A stretch of DNA of 64,000 bases. It comes from Vibrio vulnificus NBRC 15645 = ATCC 27562 (GTDB lineage Bacteria; Pseudomonadota; Gammaproteobacteria; Enterobacterales; Vibrionaceae). Positions 25,869 to 33,508 of this stretch are shown here, in pieces. Both the position numbers and the translations under genes were made by a program. The first letter of the stretch is position 1. Every line of letters begins with the position of its first letter. The notes beneath the pieces are model-generated. The model was given only the letters and a program-made list of their open reading frames with translations, was not told the DNA's origin and made no database searches. Location: NCBI RefSeq assembly GCF_002224265.1, contig NZ_CP012881.1, positions 1,550,001-1,614,000 on the forward strand, read 5' to 3'.

Positions 25869-26666
25869 TCATTGTTCTCCGTTTTCCATTTTTTGTGTCA
25901 GTTCCAAATATTTCTGCTCAATAAACGCCTTCTCTTTGTTCACGTGCATCAGCTGTTTTTGCATCGCAAGTAGCTTCTGTTTGAGCTCATCACTGGCGGC
26001 GCTACTCGTGCTGGTAGAAGCCTGATTGGCCAACTGCTGTTTGTAATTCTCAATGGTGGCGAGCAGTTGATCCTTCTCTTTTTGAAAGCCTTGTTCAACG
26101 TCTTGAAAGCCACCGCTTTCGCTGATCATGATGTACTCCCGCTCCAGTTGCTCAAACTGTTTCTCAATATCCTCTTTCTGTTTGCGCAATCCATCAACGG
26201 TATCATTTTGTTCTAGTAGCTTGGCTTTGGCTTTGCGCAGGCCACGCACGCTTTTGTCGAGATCGCCCCTGAGCTTACGAATCAACTGTTGGGATTTACT
26301 CAGTTTTTGGTTGAGAGCCTCAATGGAGGCGAGATCGTGTTCACTGGGGTTTTGGCTTGTGGCGCGAATCTCGGCGACTTGCTTTTCAAGTGCCTGTTGA
26401 ATTTGAATCAAGGCATTGAGCGTGTCGCGATTTTCATTGCTGTAGTGAAGGGCGTGATTGACCGATTCTTCACACATCGCCACTGTCGTTGGGGAGGCGG
26501 CAAGGCTCTCTGCGTTTGCCTCTTTGGGGTGAATCGCTTTGCGAAACTCTCGCAGCATCAGCCACAGCAACACAAACCACACCAATAAAATCATCAAGCC
26601 AAGATTGATGCCTAACATCAGCAACAACTCTTTATCCCAAGATTGGTCGAAGAACTCGAGCGACAT
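25869..26666 (-). CDS. Membrane-anchored coiled-coil protein of unknown function
   Basis: 265-residue protein with a single N-terminal membrane helix (about 15-37, LLLMLGINLGLMILLVWFVLLWLML) and a short basic stretch after it, so the long remainder is cytoplasmic. From about residue 70 to the end nearly everything is predicted coiled coil (LNQKLSKSQQLIRKLRGDLDKSVRGLRKAKAKLLEQ, LRKQKEDIEKQFEQLEREY), broken by a Thr/Ser linker near 220. It has no enzymatic motif. It is divergent from a response regulator 100 bases away and upstream of the kinase operon on the same strand. A scaffold or polar-localisation role is possible, but nothing in the sequence proves it. Confidence 0.7.
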   Translation of the reverse strand: MSLEFFDQSWDKELLLMLGINLGLMILLVWFVLLWLMLREFRKAIHPKEANAESLAASPTTVAMCEESVNHALHYSNENRDTLNALIQIQQALEKQVAEIRATSQNPSEHDLASIEALNQKLSKSQQLIRKLRGDLDKSVRGLRKAKAKLLEQNDTVDGLRKQKEDIEKQFEQLEREYIMISESGGFQDVEQGFQKEKDQLLATIENYKQQLANQASTSTSSAASDELKQKLLAMQKQLMHVNKEKAFIEQKYLELTQKMENGEQ

Positions 26667-26766
26667 CGCGTGCTTACCTCGTTTAATGGCGTATTGATAA
26701 GTTTAGAAGCTGCGACGAATTGTGCCTATAATTTAAACACTTCTCGAAATTGGACGCGCAAATAGA

Positions 26767-27663
26767 GTGAAAATACTGATTGTCGATGACAGTAAAGCGA
26801 CGCTAGAAATTGTACGCAAAGCCTTGCTTGGGTTTGGCTATCGTCGCTTATCGATTGAAAAAACCAATTGCGCCCTTGCGGCGTTAGAGAAAGTGGAGCA
26901 TTGGCGTCCGGATATTGTGTTGACGGATTGGCACATGCCAGACATGAGTGGCTTGGAGCTGGTGCAAACCGTTGCCACCCGTTTTCCTGAGGTGAAAATC
27001 GCGATGATCACCACCGTCGACGATGACGAGCAGATCGCCCAAGCAAAAGCGGCGGGGGCCAGTTTTGTGTTGAGTAAACCGTTCGACGATGACGCGCTGC
27101 ATCGCAAGCTATTGCCACTGGTACAAGGGGCGGAAGAGAGTGAAAAAGCCTTTGATGAGCTGGTGGAAGTGCAAAAAGAGCTCGCGCTGCCGAAATTAAG
27201 CCAGCTCGAGAAGTTGCTACAAAAAGTGGTGCATGGGGAGATCTGCTTAGCCAATATTCGGCAGCAGCAGTTTGATGAAAGCAAAATCCCTTGCATGATT
27301 GCCATTTATGAAGATGGCGAAACGCAAAAACCACGCGCGGTGGCGGTGCTGGATATTTACGCCGTGTGCGTGTTGGCCAGTGCCAATATGAGCATCACCC
27401 CCGAACAGTTGAGTCATGCCATTCATAAAAAAATGGTCAGCAAAACAATATTGGATACCTGCCAAATGGTGTTGGATAAATCCTCTTTGGCATTTTTGGA
27501 CAGCTTAACGCGCAAAAGTTTGCGGCTAAAAAGCGTCAGTTTTGTGCCGGAAGCGTTTGATAAGTTGAAGGTGTTGTTTAGTAAACCCGCCGATAAACGC
27601 CTCGATTTCTCCTGCCAGTTAGGGGAGATGGCGCAGGGGAAGATCACATTGGTGGGTTTTTAG
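26767..27663 (+). CDS. Response regulator with a C-terminal domain of unknown type
   Basis: 298-residue protein starting at GTG. Residues 1-122 are a CheY-like receiver: acidic pair DD (7-8), phospho-acceptor Asp54 in VLTDWHMPDMSG, Thr in MITTV, and Lys in VLSKPF. Residues about 145-298 form a second domain (VVHGEICLANIRQQQFDESKIPCMIAIYED to the end). It lacks a helix-turn-helix, GGDEF or methyltransferase motif, and somewhat resembles CheC/CheX-type phosphatase or adaptor folds. No histidine kinase gene is adjacent, so the partner is encoded elsewhere. It is divergent from the coiled-coil gene, and the two may share a promoter region. Confidence 0.75.
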   Translation: MKILIVDDSKATLEIVRKALLGFGYRRLSIEKTNCALAALEKVEHWRPDIVLTDWHMPDMSGLELVQTVATRFPEVKIAMITTVDDDEQIAQAKAAGASFVLSKPFDDDALHRKLLPLVQGAEESEKAFDELVEVQKELALPKLSQLEKLLQKVVHGEICLANIRQQQFDESKIPCMIAIYEDGETQKPRAVAVLDIYAVCVLASANMSITPEQLSHAIHKKMVSKTILDTCQMVLDKSSLAFLDSLTRKSLRLKSVSFVPEAFDKLKVLFSKPADKRLDFSCQLGEMAQGKITLVGF

Positions 27664-27702
27664 CGTAGCACCTTGGTTGTGTGTGAGGATCGGATTGGTC
27701 AT

Positions 27703-27720
27703 AATGTTACAAGTAACATT
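27703..27720. promoter_or_regulatory. GntR operator in front of gntR
   Basis: AATGTTACAAGTAACATT is an 18-base inverted repeat with an AA centre. It matches the E. coli GntR/IdnR operator pattern ATGTTAC-N2-GTAACAT and ends 18 bases before the gntR start, indicating autorepression. Confidence 0.85.
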
Positions 27721-27738
27721 AATGACAAAAATATTTTT

Positions 27739-28746
27739 ATGGCTCAACACAATAAGAAACCGCGCACCACTTTGCAGGATGTGGCGGATCAAGTCGGCGT
27801 GACCAAGATGACGGTATCACGCTACATGCGTAATCCCGATTCGGTGGCGGAAAAGACCCGCGAGAAAATCGCCACTGCGATTGAACAGATGGGGTACATC
27901 GAGAACCGTGCCCCAGCGATGTTGTCTAAATCCTCTAGCCGAGCCATTGGGATCCTACTGCCTTCTTTGTCCAACCAAATTTTTGCTTCCTTTGTTCAGG
28001 GCATTGAAACCGTCACCAAAGCACATGGTTATGAAACCCTCTTGGCACACTTTAGCTACGATGAGCTTGAAGAGGAGCGCAAAATCGCGTCGCTGCTCTC
28101 GTATCAGGTGGATGGTTTGATTCTAACGGAAAGCCACCACACCGAGCGCACAATGCAGATGATCAAAAACGCAGGCATTCCCGTGGTCGAAACCATGGAA
28201 CTGCCAGCGCAGCCAATCGATATGGCGGTGGGGTTAGACCACGAAGATGCTTCTTACAGCGTGGTTAAACGCATGTTGGCTTCGGGTAAGCGCACCATTG
28301 TGTATTTTGGTGCACGCTTGGATACGCGTACCAAACTGCGTATGCAAGGCTATGATCGCGCCATGCGTGAAGCTGGCTTAGAGCCGAAACACGTGCTGAC
28401 GGGTGAACACTCCAGTTTCTCGTTGGCGGATGAGCTGTTAGAGCGCGCCTTAGCGACATATCCAGAGATGGATGGGGTTTTTTGTACCAACGATGACATC
28501 GCCATCGGTACTTTGCTGTGCGCGCAGCAGCGCGGTATTGAGGTGCCGAAGCAACTGGCCATTGTTGGCTACAACGCCTTGGATATCGGCCAGACGATTC
28601 GTCCGAAATTGACCAGTGTCGATACGCCACGTTTTCAAATTGGTGAGAAAAGTGCCGAGTTGTTGCTGGCCCGTTTGCGCGGTGAAACGTTAGAACAGAC
28701 TGTGGTGGATATGGGCTACCGCATTACCGCCGGCGAGAGTGTGTAA
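27739..28746 (+). CDS. gntR: Gluconate-operon repressor GntR (LacI family)
   Basis: 335-residue LacI/GalR-type repressor. The N-terminal helix-turn-helix is TLQDVADQVGVTKMTVSRYMRNP (about 11-33). The hinge is followed by the periplasmic-binding-like inducer domain (RAIGILLPSLSNQIFASFVQGIE, DGVFCTNDDIAIG), very close to E. coli GntR. The start at MAQHNKKPRTT was chosen because it fits the family length. A longer frame from 27673 would cover the operator, and there is no clear ribosome site for either. It probably releases its operators when gluconate binds. It controls the divergent gntK-edd and gntP-eda genes through the sites at 31191-31220. Confidence 0.93.
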   Translation: MAQHNKKPRTTLQDVADQVGVTKMTVSRYMRNPDSVAEKTREKIATAIEQMGYIENRAPAMLSKSSSRAIGILLPSLSNQIFASFVQGIETVTKAHGYETLLAHFSYDELEEERKIASLLSYQVDGLILTESHHTERTMQMIKNAGIPVVETMELPAQPIDMAVGLDHEDASYSVVKRMLASGKRTIVYFGARLDTRTKLRMQGYDRAMREAGLEPKHVLTGEHSSFSLADELLERALATYPEMDGVFCTNDDIAIGTLLCAQQRGIEVPKQLAIVGYNALDIGQTIRPKLTSVDTPRFQIGEKSAELLLARLRGETLEQTVVDMGYRITAGESV

Positions 28747-28771
28747 CGGACTGGGTTGATGTGATGAAAAC

Positions 28772-28799
28772 CAAGGGCGCGATAAACGCGCCCTTGTTG
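28772..28799. terminator. Bidirectional terminator between gntR and edd
   Basis: CAAGGGCGCG (28772-28781), loop ATAAA, CGCGCCCTTG (28787-28796), between the convergent gntR and edd genes. Confidence 0.85.
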
Positions 28800-28800
28800 A

Positions 28801-30597
28801 TCAAACAATAAAGCTGGCACCGTGTTCGGCGCTAGAAACCGATTGGCGAAGGGTGCTGAACAGATTGCGTCCCCAAGTTTGCTGGCTTGCCTCGGTATCG
28901 ATTTCAAGCACGCAGCGACCAGTGGTGTCGCTGAGGTTGTTTAACTCACCTGTCTGGCAATCGACACGAATCACATCACCATTACGCACTAAGCCAATCG
29001 CACCGCCACGAATCGCCTCTGGAGAGACATGAATGGCCGATGGGATTTTACCTGAAGCGCCAGACAAACGGCCATCGGTCACCAGCGCCACTTTAAAGCC
29101 CGCCTTTTGCACATTGCCGAGAATCGGCATCAACTTGTGCAGCTCTGGCATGCCATTGGCGGCTGGGCCATTGTGCGTCACCACCACAATGCAATCTCGG
29201 TTGAGCTCACCACGTTGATACGCCGCTTCCACCTCATGCTGGCACTGAAACACCAGTGCTGGTGCTTCAATCACGCGTTGCTCTTCTTTCACCGCAGAAA
29301 CTTTCACCACCGCTTTGCCCAAATTGCCACTCAGCACTTTTGTGCCGCCTGTGGACTGGAAAACGCAGCATTTGTCGGCGATAACATGGCTATCGAACGT
29401 ACCCTCACATGGTATCCAAACAAGCTTACCGTCGACGAGGTTTGGTAGGCTCATTTGGTCGTCGAACTCGCCAAATACTGGCTTGACGTCACGATGCAAC
29501 AGAGCCGACTCATTGAGTCGATGCAGCAGCGCAGGCACGCCACCCGCTTGTTGGAAGGCGTTCATGTCAGCGGGGCCGTTCGGGTATACGCGTGCTAGCA
29601 GTGGTACCACGTCAGAAAGATCACTGATGTCCTGCCAAGTAAGCTCAATACCCGCAGCGCGCGCCACGGCCAACATGTGAATGGTGTGGTTGGTACTGCC
29701 ACCGGAAGCAAGTAGGGCGATGATGCCGTTGATCAGGCTCTTTTCAGTGACCACTTCAGCCAGTGAGCGGAAGTGGGCCGAGCCGGCGGTCATGGCGGCA
29801 ATTTTGATCGCCGCGTGTTCAGTCAGCGCGTGTCGGAGCTCTGAGTTTGGATGGATAAACGCCGAGCCGGGTAACATCAATCCCATCGCCTCAAACACCA
29901 GTTGGTTGGTGTTGGCGGTGCCGTAGAAGGTACAGGTGCCGACGGAGTGATAGGCGCGACACTCCATATCGAGCAGCGCGTCTTTACCCACTTCGCCCGC
30001 CGCGTATTTTTGGCGAACATCGACTTTTTCTTCATTGCTGATGCCCGTTGCCATGAGACCCGCTGGCACAAATGCGGTAGGCAAGTGCGCGTAAGCGAGT
30101 GCGCCCATCAGTTGCCCCGGAGCGATTTTGTCGCAAATACCGAGTAGCAAGGTGGCATCAAACACATTATGGCTCAAAGAGAGGGCAGTGGATTGCGCAA
30201 TCAGATCACGAGAAAACAGCGACATATCCATGCCCGCTTGACCTTGGGTTACGCCATCGCACATCGCAGGCACACAACCGGCGACCTGCGCGGTATGACC
30301 ATACTCTGCCAGTGCGCGCTTAATTTGCTCTGGGTAGTGCAGGTAAGGCTGGTGGGCGCTGAGCATGTCGTTGTAGGCGCTGATCAGCGCCACATTGGAA
30401 TGAGTAAAATCGAGGATGTTTTTCTTTTCTGCCGAACAAGATGCCGCCACCGCGTGCGCTAAGTTACCACACGATAAACCAACACGTCCTTTGCCCGCTT
30501 TGGCTTGCTCTTCGGTGCGTGAAACAAACGCCGCACGTGTTGCTTGGCTGCGTTCCACCAAGCGCTGAGTGACCTCTAAAATAACGGGATGGGTCAT
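28801..30597 (-). CDS. edd: 6-Phosphogluconate dehydratase
   Basis: 598-residue iron-sulfur dehydratase of the IlvD/Edd family. It converts 6-phosphogluconate to 2-keto-3-deoxy-6-phosphogluconate, the first committed Entner-Doudoroff step. Cluster and active-site motifs are [19 protein letters not shown] and [17 protein letters not shown], and the C-terminal domain contains [19 protein letters not shown]. Length matches E. coli Edd (603). It overlaps gntK by 4 bases (ATGA), so kinase and dehydratase are translationally coupled. No zwf or pgl lies nearby, so this copy is dedicated to gluconate. Confidence 0.97.
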
Positions 30598-31115
30598 GCT
30601 TGTGCCTCATCTTGCTCTAGAATTAACTCGGCCGCGTTGGCGACAACGTCTTCGATAGTGGTATCAATGCTCACCAATAGAGTGCGAGGCTCGCCATCGG
30701 GGCGTTCAAGTGTTTCAAACTGGCTATTGACCATGTTCTCTTTCATGAAGTGGCCTTGACGCTGGCGCATGCGCTCAAGAATGAGTGACTTGTCGCCATC
30801 GAGGAACAAGAAGGTGACATTGTTGTTGCCGTCGCGGATTTGATCGCGGTAGCTCTTTTTCAGCGCAGAGCAGACGATAATGCCGTGCTCATTTTTGCTT
30901 TCAAGGCTATACGCCGCATCACGAATGCGCTCCAGCCACGGCTTGCGGTCGTCATCGTTCAGTGGCTGGCCAGAGGCCATTTTCTGAATGTTAGCGCGTG
31001 GATGGAGATCGTCACCATCAATGAATTTACGCCCCAGTTTTTCTGCCAACAGCTCACCAATTGTGGTCTTTCCGCTTGCGCAGACACCCATCACAATGAC
31101 ACTACTACCCGCCAT
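30594..31115 (-). CDS. gntK: Gluconokinase
   Basis: 173-residue P-loop sugar kinase that phosphorylates gluconate to 6-phosphogluconate. The Walker A motif is GVCASGKTTIG (about 10-20). The family-specific FIDGDDLHPRANIQKMASGQPLNDDDRKPWL follows, as do the SALKKSYRD and RQGHFM blocks of GntK. First gene of the gntK-edd operon, divergent from the permease. Two GntR operators lie 75-105 bases upstream of its start. Confidence 0.97.
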   Translation of the reverse strand: MAGSSVIVMGVCASGKTTIGELLAEKLGRKFIDGDDLHPRANIQKMASGQPLNDDDRKPWLERIRDAAYSLESKNEHGIIVCSALKKSYRDQIRDGNNNVTFLFLDGDKSLILERMRQRQGHFMKENMVNSQFETLERPDGEPRTLLVSIDTTIEDVVANAAELILEQDEAQA

Positions 31116-31190
31116 AACTTGTCCTCATAACTAAACTTGCGCGTGATCTCAAATTTGAAATTCACTTTGAAATATGGGTTTATCTTATTC

Positions 31191-31220
31191 ATGTTATCGG
31201 TAACATGTTACCGGTAACGT
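31191..31220. promoter_or_regulatory. Two overlapping GntR operators between gntK and gntP
   Basis: ATGTTATCGGTAACAT (31191-31206) and ATGTTACCGGTAACGT (31205-31220) share two bases and are offset by 14. Each fits the GntR consensus with at most one mismatch per half-site. They lie between the divergent gntK-edd and gntP-eda units and can repress both. Confidence 0.9.
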
Positions 31221-31267
31221 AAATAAATGTGAACCACAACACAAACAATAATTCGAAAGGTGAACTT

Positions 31268-32644
31268 ATGGAGCAATTAGCCCACACCCCTGATCCTACT
31301 TATCTTTTAACCATAGCTGCGTTGGCGATTGCCGCGTTGTTAGTGCTGATCATCAAACTCAAAGTGCATGCCTTTGCCTCACTGACCATTGTCAGTTTAG
31401 GTACCGCAATTGCCACAGGCGTGACCTCGGACAAAGTGGTGCCCACCATGATGGGTGGCTTTGGCGGCACGCTCGCTTCTGTCGCGTTGTTGGTTGGCCT
31501 TGGTGCCATGATTGGTAAAATTTTGGAAGTGACTGGCGGGGCCAAAGTGCTGGCCGACACGCTGATTGGTCGCTTTGGTAAAGATCGCGCCCCGTTCGCA
31601 TTGGGTATTGCGTCACTGCTGTTTGGTTTCCCTATCTTTTTTGATGCAGGCCTAGTGGTGATGATGCCCATCATCTTTAGCGTGGCAAAACGCTTTGGTG
31701 GATCGCCAATCAAATACGCCTTACCGTCTGCGGGTGCGTTTGCGGTGATGCACGCCTTTGTTCCTCCACATCCAGGCCCAGTGGCGGCGGCGGAATTTTT
31801 AGGTGCCAACATCGGTTTGCTGCTGGTTGTGGGTATCCTAGTTGCGATTCCAACTTGGTATCTTGGCGCGTACCTATTTGGTTTGTACGCAGGTAAGAAA
31901 TTCGACATTCCACTTTCTAAAGCATTTTTTAACAGCGATGCGATTGTCGATGAAAGCAAATTGCCAAAATTTGCCACGGTAATGACCATCTTAGTTCTGC
32001 CCGTATTACTGATCTGCTTGGATACCGGCTTAAACACGCTGGCAGTGGCGGGGGTGATTGATGGTAAAACACCGTTGGTGGAATTCCTTCGCATGCTAGG
32101 TAAAACGCCTGTCGCGCTTCTTATTACCTTGATCGTGTGTTTGGCAGTGTTTGCCAAAGATTACGGCATGGCTAAACTTGAAAAATTGTGTGGCGACTCA
32201 CTGGCACCAATCTGTGGCGTTATCCTTGTCACCGGTGCGGGTGGCATGTTTGGTGGCGTATTGCGTGCCAGCGGCATTGGTAATGCTTTGGCTGATGTAT
32301 TAACTGACACAGGCATGCCAGTGATTGTGGCGGCGTTTGTGATTTCAACTTGTTTGCGTGTGGCGCAAGGTTCTGCCACCGTGGCACTGACGACCACCGC
32401 TGCGCTGATTGCCCCGGTTGTGGCGGCAACCACAGGTTTGAGTGAGTTAGACCTCTGTTTTATCGTGATTGCTATTGCGGGCGGTGCAACGGTACTTTCT
32501 CACTTTAACGATTCTGGTTTCTGGCTAGTCTCTCGTCTGCTTGAGATGGATGAGAAAACCACGCTGAAAACTTGGACGGTAATGGAAACCTTGCTTGGTG
32601 GTATTGCTTTCCTTATCGTCGCTGTATTGAGCTTTATTCTTTAG
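31268..32644 (+). CDS. gntP: Gluconate:H+ symporter, GntP family
   Basis: 458-residue inner-membrane permease of the GntP family with about 12 to 14 helices. It imports gluconate for phosphorylation by GntK. Family blocks include FGGTLASVALLVGLGAMIGKILEVTGGA, FPIFFDAGLVVMMPIIFSVAK, HAFVPPHPGPVAAAEF and LSHFNDSGFWLVSRLLEM. The start at MEQLAHTPD follows a GAAAGGTG ribosome site. A GTG frame from 31229 is longer but starts close to the operators and is hydrophilic. The eda gene begins 9 bases after its stop. Which paralogue name (gntT, gntU or gntP) applies cannot be decided here. Confidence 0.93.
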   Translation: MEQLAHTPDPTYLLTIAALAIAALLVLIIKLKVHAFASLTIVSLGTAIATGVTSDKVVPTMMGGFGGTLASVALLVGLGAMIGKILEVTGGAKVLADTLIGRFGKDRAPFALGIASLLFGFPIFFDAGLVVMMPIIFSVAKRFGGSPIKYALPSAGAFAVMHAFVPPHPGPVAAAEFLGANIGLLLVVGILVAIPTWYLGAYLFGLYAGKKFDIPLSKAFFNSDAIVDESKLPKFATVMTILVLPVLLICLDTGLNTLAVAGVIDGKTPLVEFLRMLGKTPVALLITLIVCLAVFAKDYGMAKLEKLCGDSLAPICGVILVTGAGGMFGGVLRASGIGNALADVLTDTGMPVIVAAFVISTCLRVAQGSATVALTTTAALIAPVVAATTGLSELDLCFIVIAIAGGATVLSHFNDSGFWLVSRLLEMDEKTTLKTWTVMETLLGGIAFLIVAVLSFIL

Positions 32645-32653
32645 AGGTTATCT

Positions 32654-33265
32654 ATGACAACACTTGAACAACGATTAAGAGAGATCAAAATCGTCCCAGT
32701 TATCGCTATCAACGATGTAGCACACGCCTTGCCATTGGCAAAAGTGTTGGTAGAAAACGGTTTACCCTGTGCGGAAGTGACATTCCGCACGGAAGCGGCG
32801 GCGGAATCCATTCGCATCATGCGCGAAGCCTACCCTGATTTGTTGATTGGTGCGGGCACGGTATTAACCACAGAGCAAGTGGACATCGCCATCGAAGCAG
32901 GTGTGGATTTCATTGTCAGCCCAGGCTTTAACCCAACCACAGTGAAATACTGTCAGCAACGCGGCGTGACCATTGTACCGGGTGTGAACAACCCAAGCCT
33001 TGTGGAACAAGCGATGGAAATGGGTCTACGTACCCTGAAGTTCTTCCCCGCTGAGCCATCAGGCGGCGTCAACATGCTTAAAGCACTGACGGCGGTTTAC
33101 CCCGTGGAATTCATGCCAACAGGCGGTGTGAGCCCATCTAACGTGGAAGATTACCTCGCGCTGAAATCGGTTGTCGCGTGTGGTGGCACTTGGATGGTTC
33201 CAACCGCCATGATGGACAGCGGCGATTGGGACGGCATTGCGGAACTGGTTCGCGCGGTGAAGTAA
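32654..33265 (+). CDS. eda: KDPG/KHG aldolase
   Basis: 203-residue class I aldolase that splits 2-keto-3-deoxy-6-phosphogluconate into pyruvate and glyceraldehyde 3-phosphate, the last Entner-Doudoroff step. The Schiff-base lysine lies in RTLKFFPAEPSGG, the catalytic glutamate in CAEVTFRTEAA, and the phosphate-binding end in PTGGVSPSN. It is co-transcribed with the permease (9-base gap, RBS AGAGGT) and followed by a strong terminator. With edd, gntK and the permease this gives a full gluconate-to-pyruvate route. Confidence 0.97.
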   Translation: MTTLEQRLREIKIVPVIAINDVAHALPLAKVLVENGLPCAEVTFRTEAAAESIRIMREAYPDLLIGAGTVLTTEQVDIAIEAGVDFIVSPGFNPTTVKYCQQRGVTIVPGVNNPSLVEQAMEMGLRTLKFFPAEPSGGVNMLKALTAVYPVEFMPTGGVSPSNVEDYLALKSVVACGGTWMVPTAMMDSGDWDGIAELVRAVK

Positions 33266-33315
33266 AACACGTAAACAGCTCCGAAATACCCCCGAACGTT
33301 ATAAAACGTGAACAG

Positions 33316-33350
33316 AAAAGGGTCATCAAGTCATTGATGGCTCTTTTTTT
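33316..33350 (+). terminator. Terminator after eda
   Basis: AAAAGGGTCATCAA (33316-33329), loop GTCA, TTGATGGCTCTTTT (33334-33347) with two G-U pairs, then a T-run. Its left arm AAAAGGGTCATC is repeated exactly at 35477, beyond the next gene. Confidence 0.9.
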
Positions 33351-33508
33351 ATCCAGACAGGGCATTTTTGCGATTTAAGACCAAATTGCGCAAAATTATA
33401 ATATAGTGCAATCAAAGACGTAGCGATCACATATACACGATACGGAGTATGGTTTAAGTTAACGTTTGTCATGGCGCTAGCATAGAACTATCAAGAGGCT
33501 TTCAGAAA

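Noticed and set aside
31300..32157. 285-residue frame antisense to the gluconate permease
   Set aside because: Mirrors a hydrophobic membrane gene; no ribosome site or motif, and the sense frame is unmistakable.
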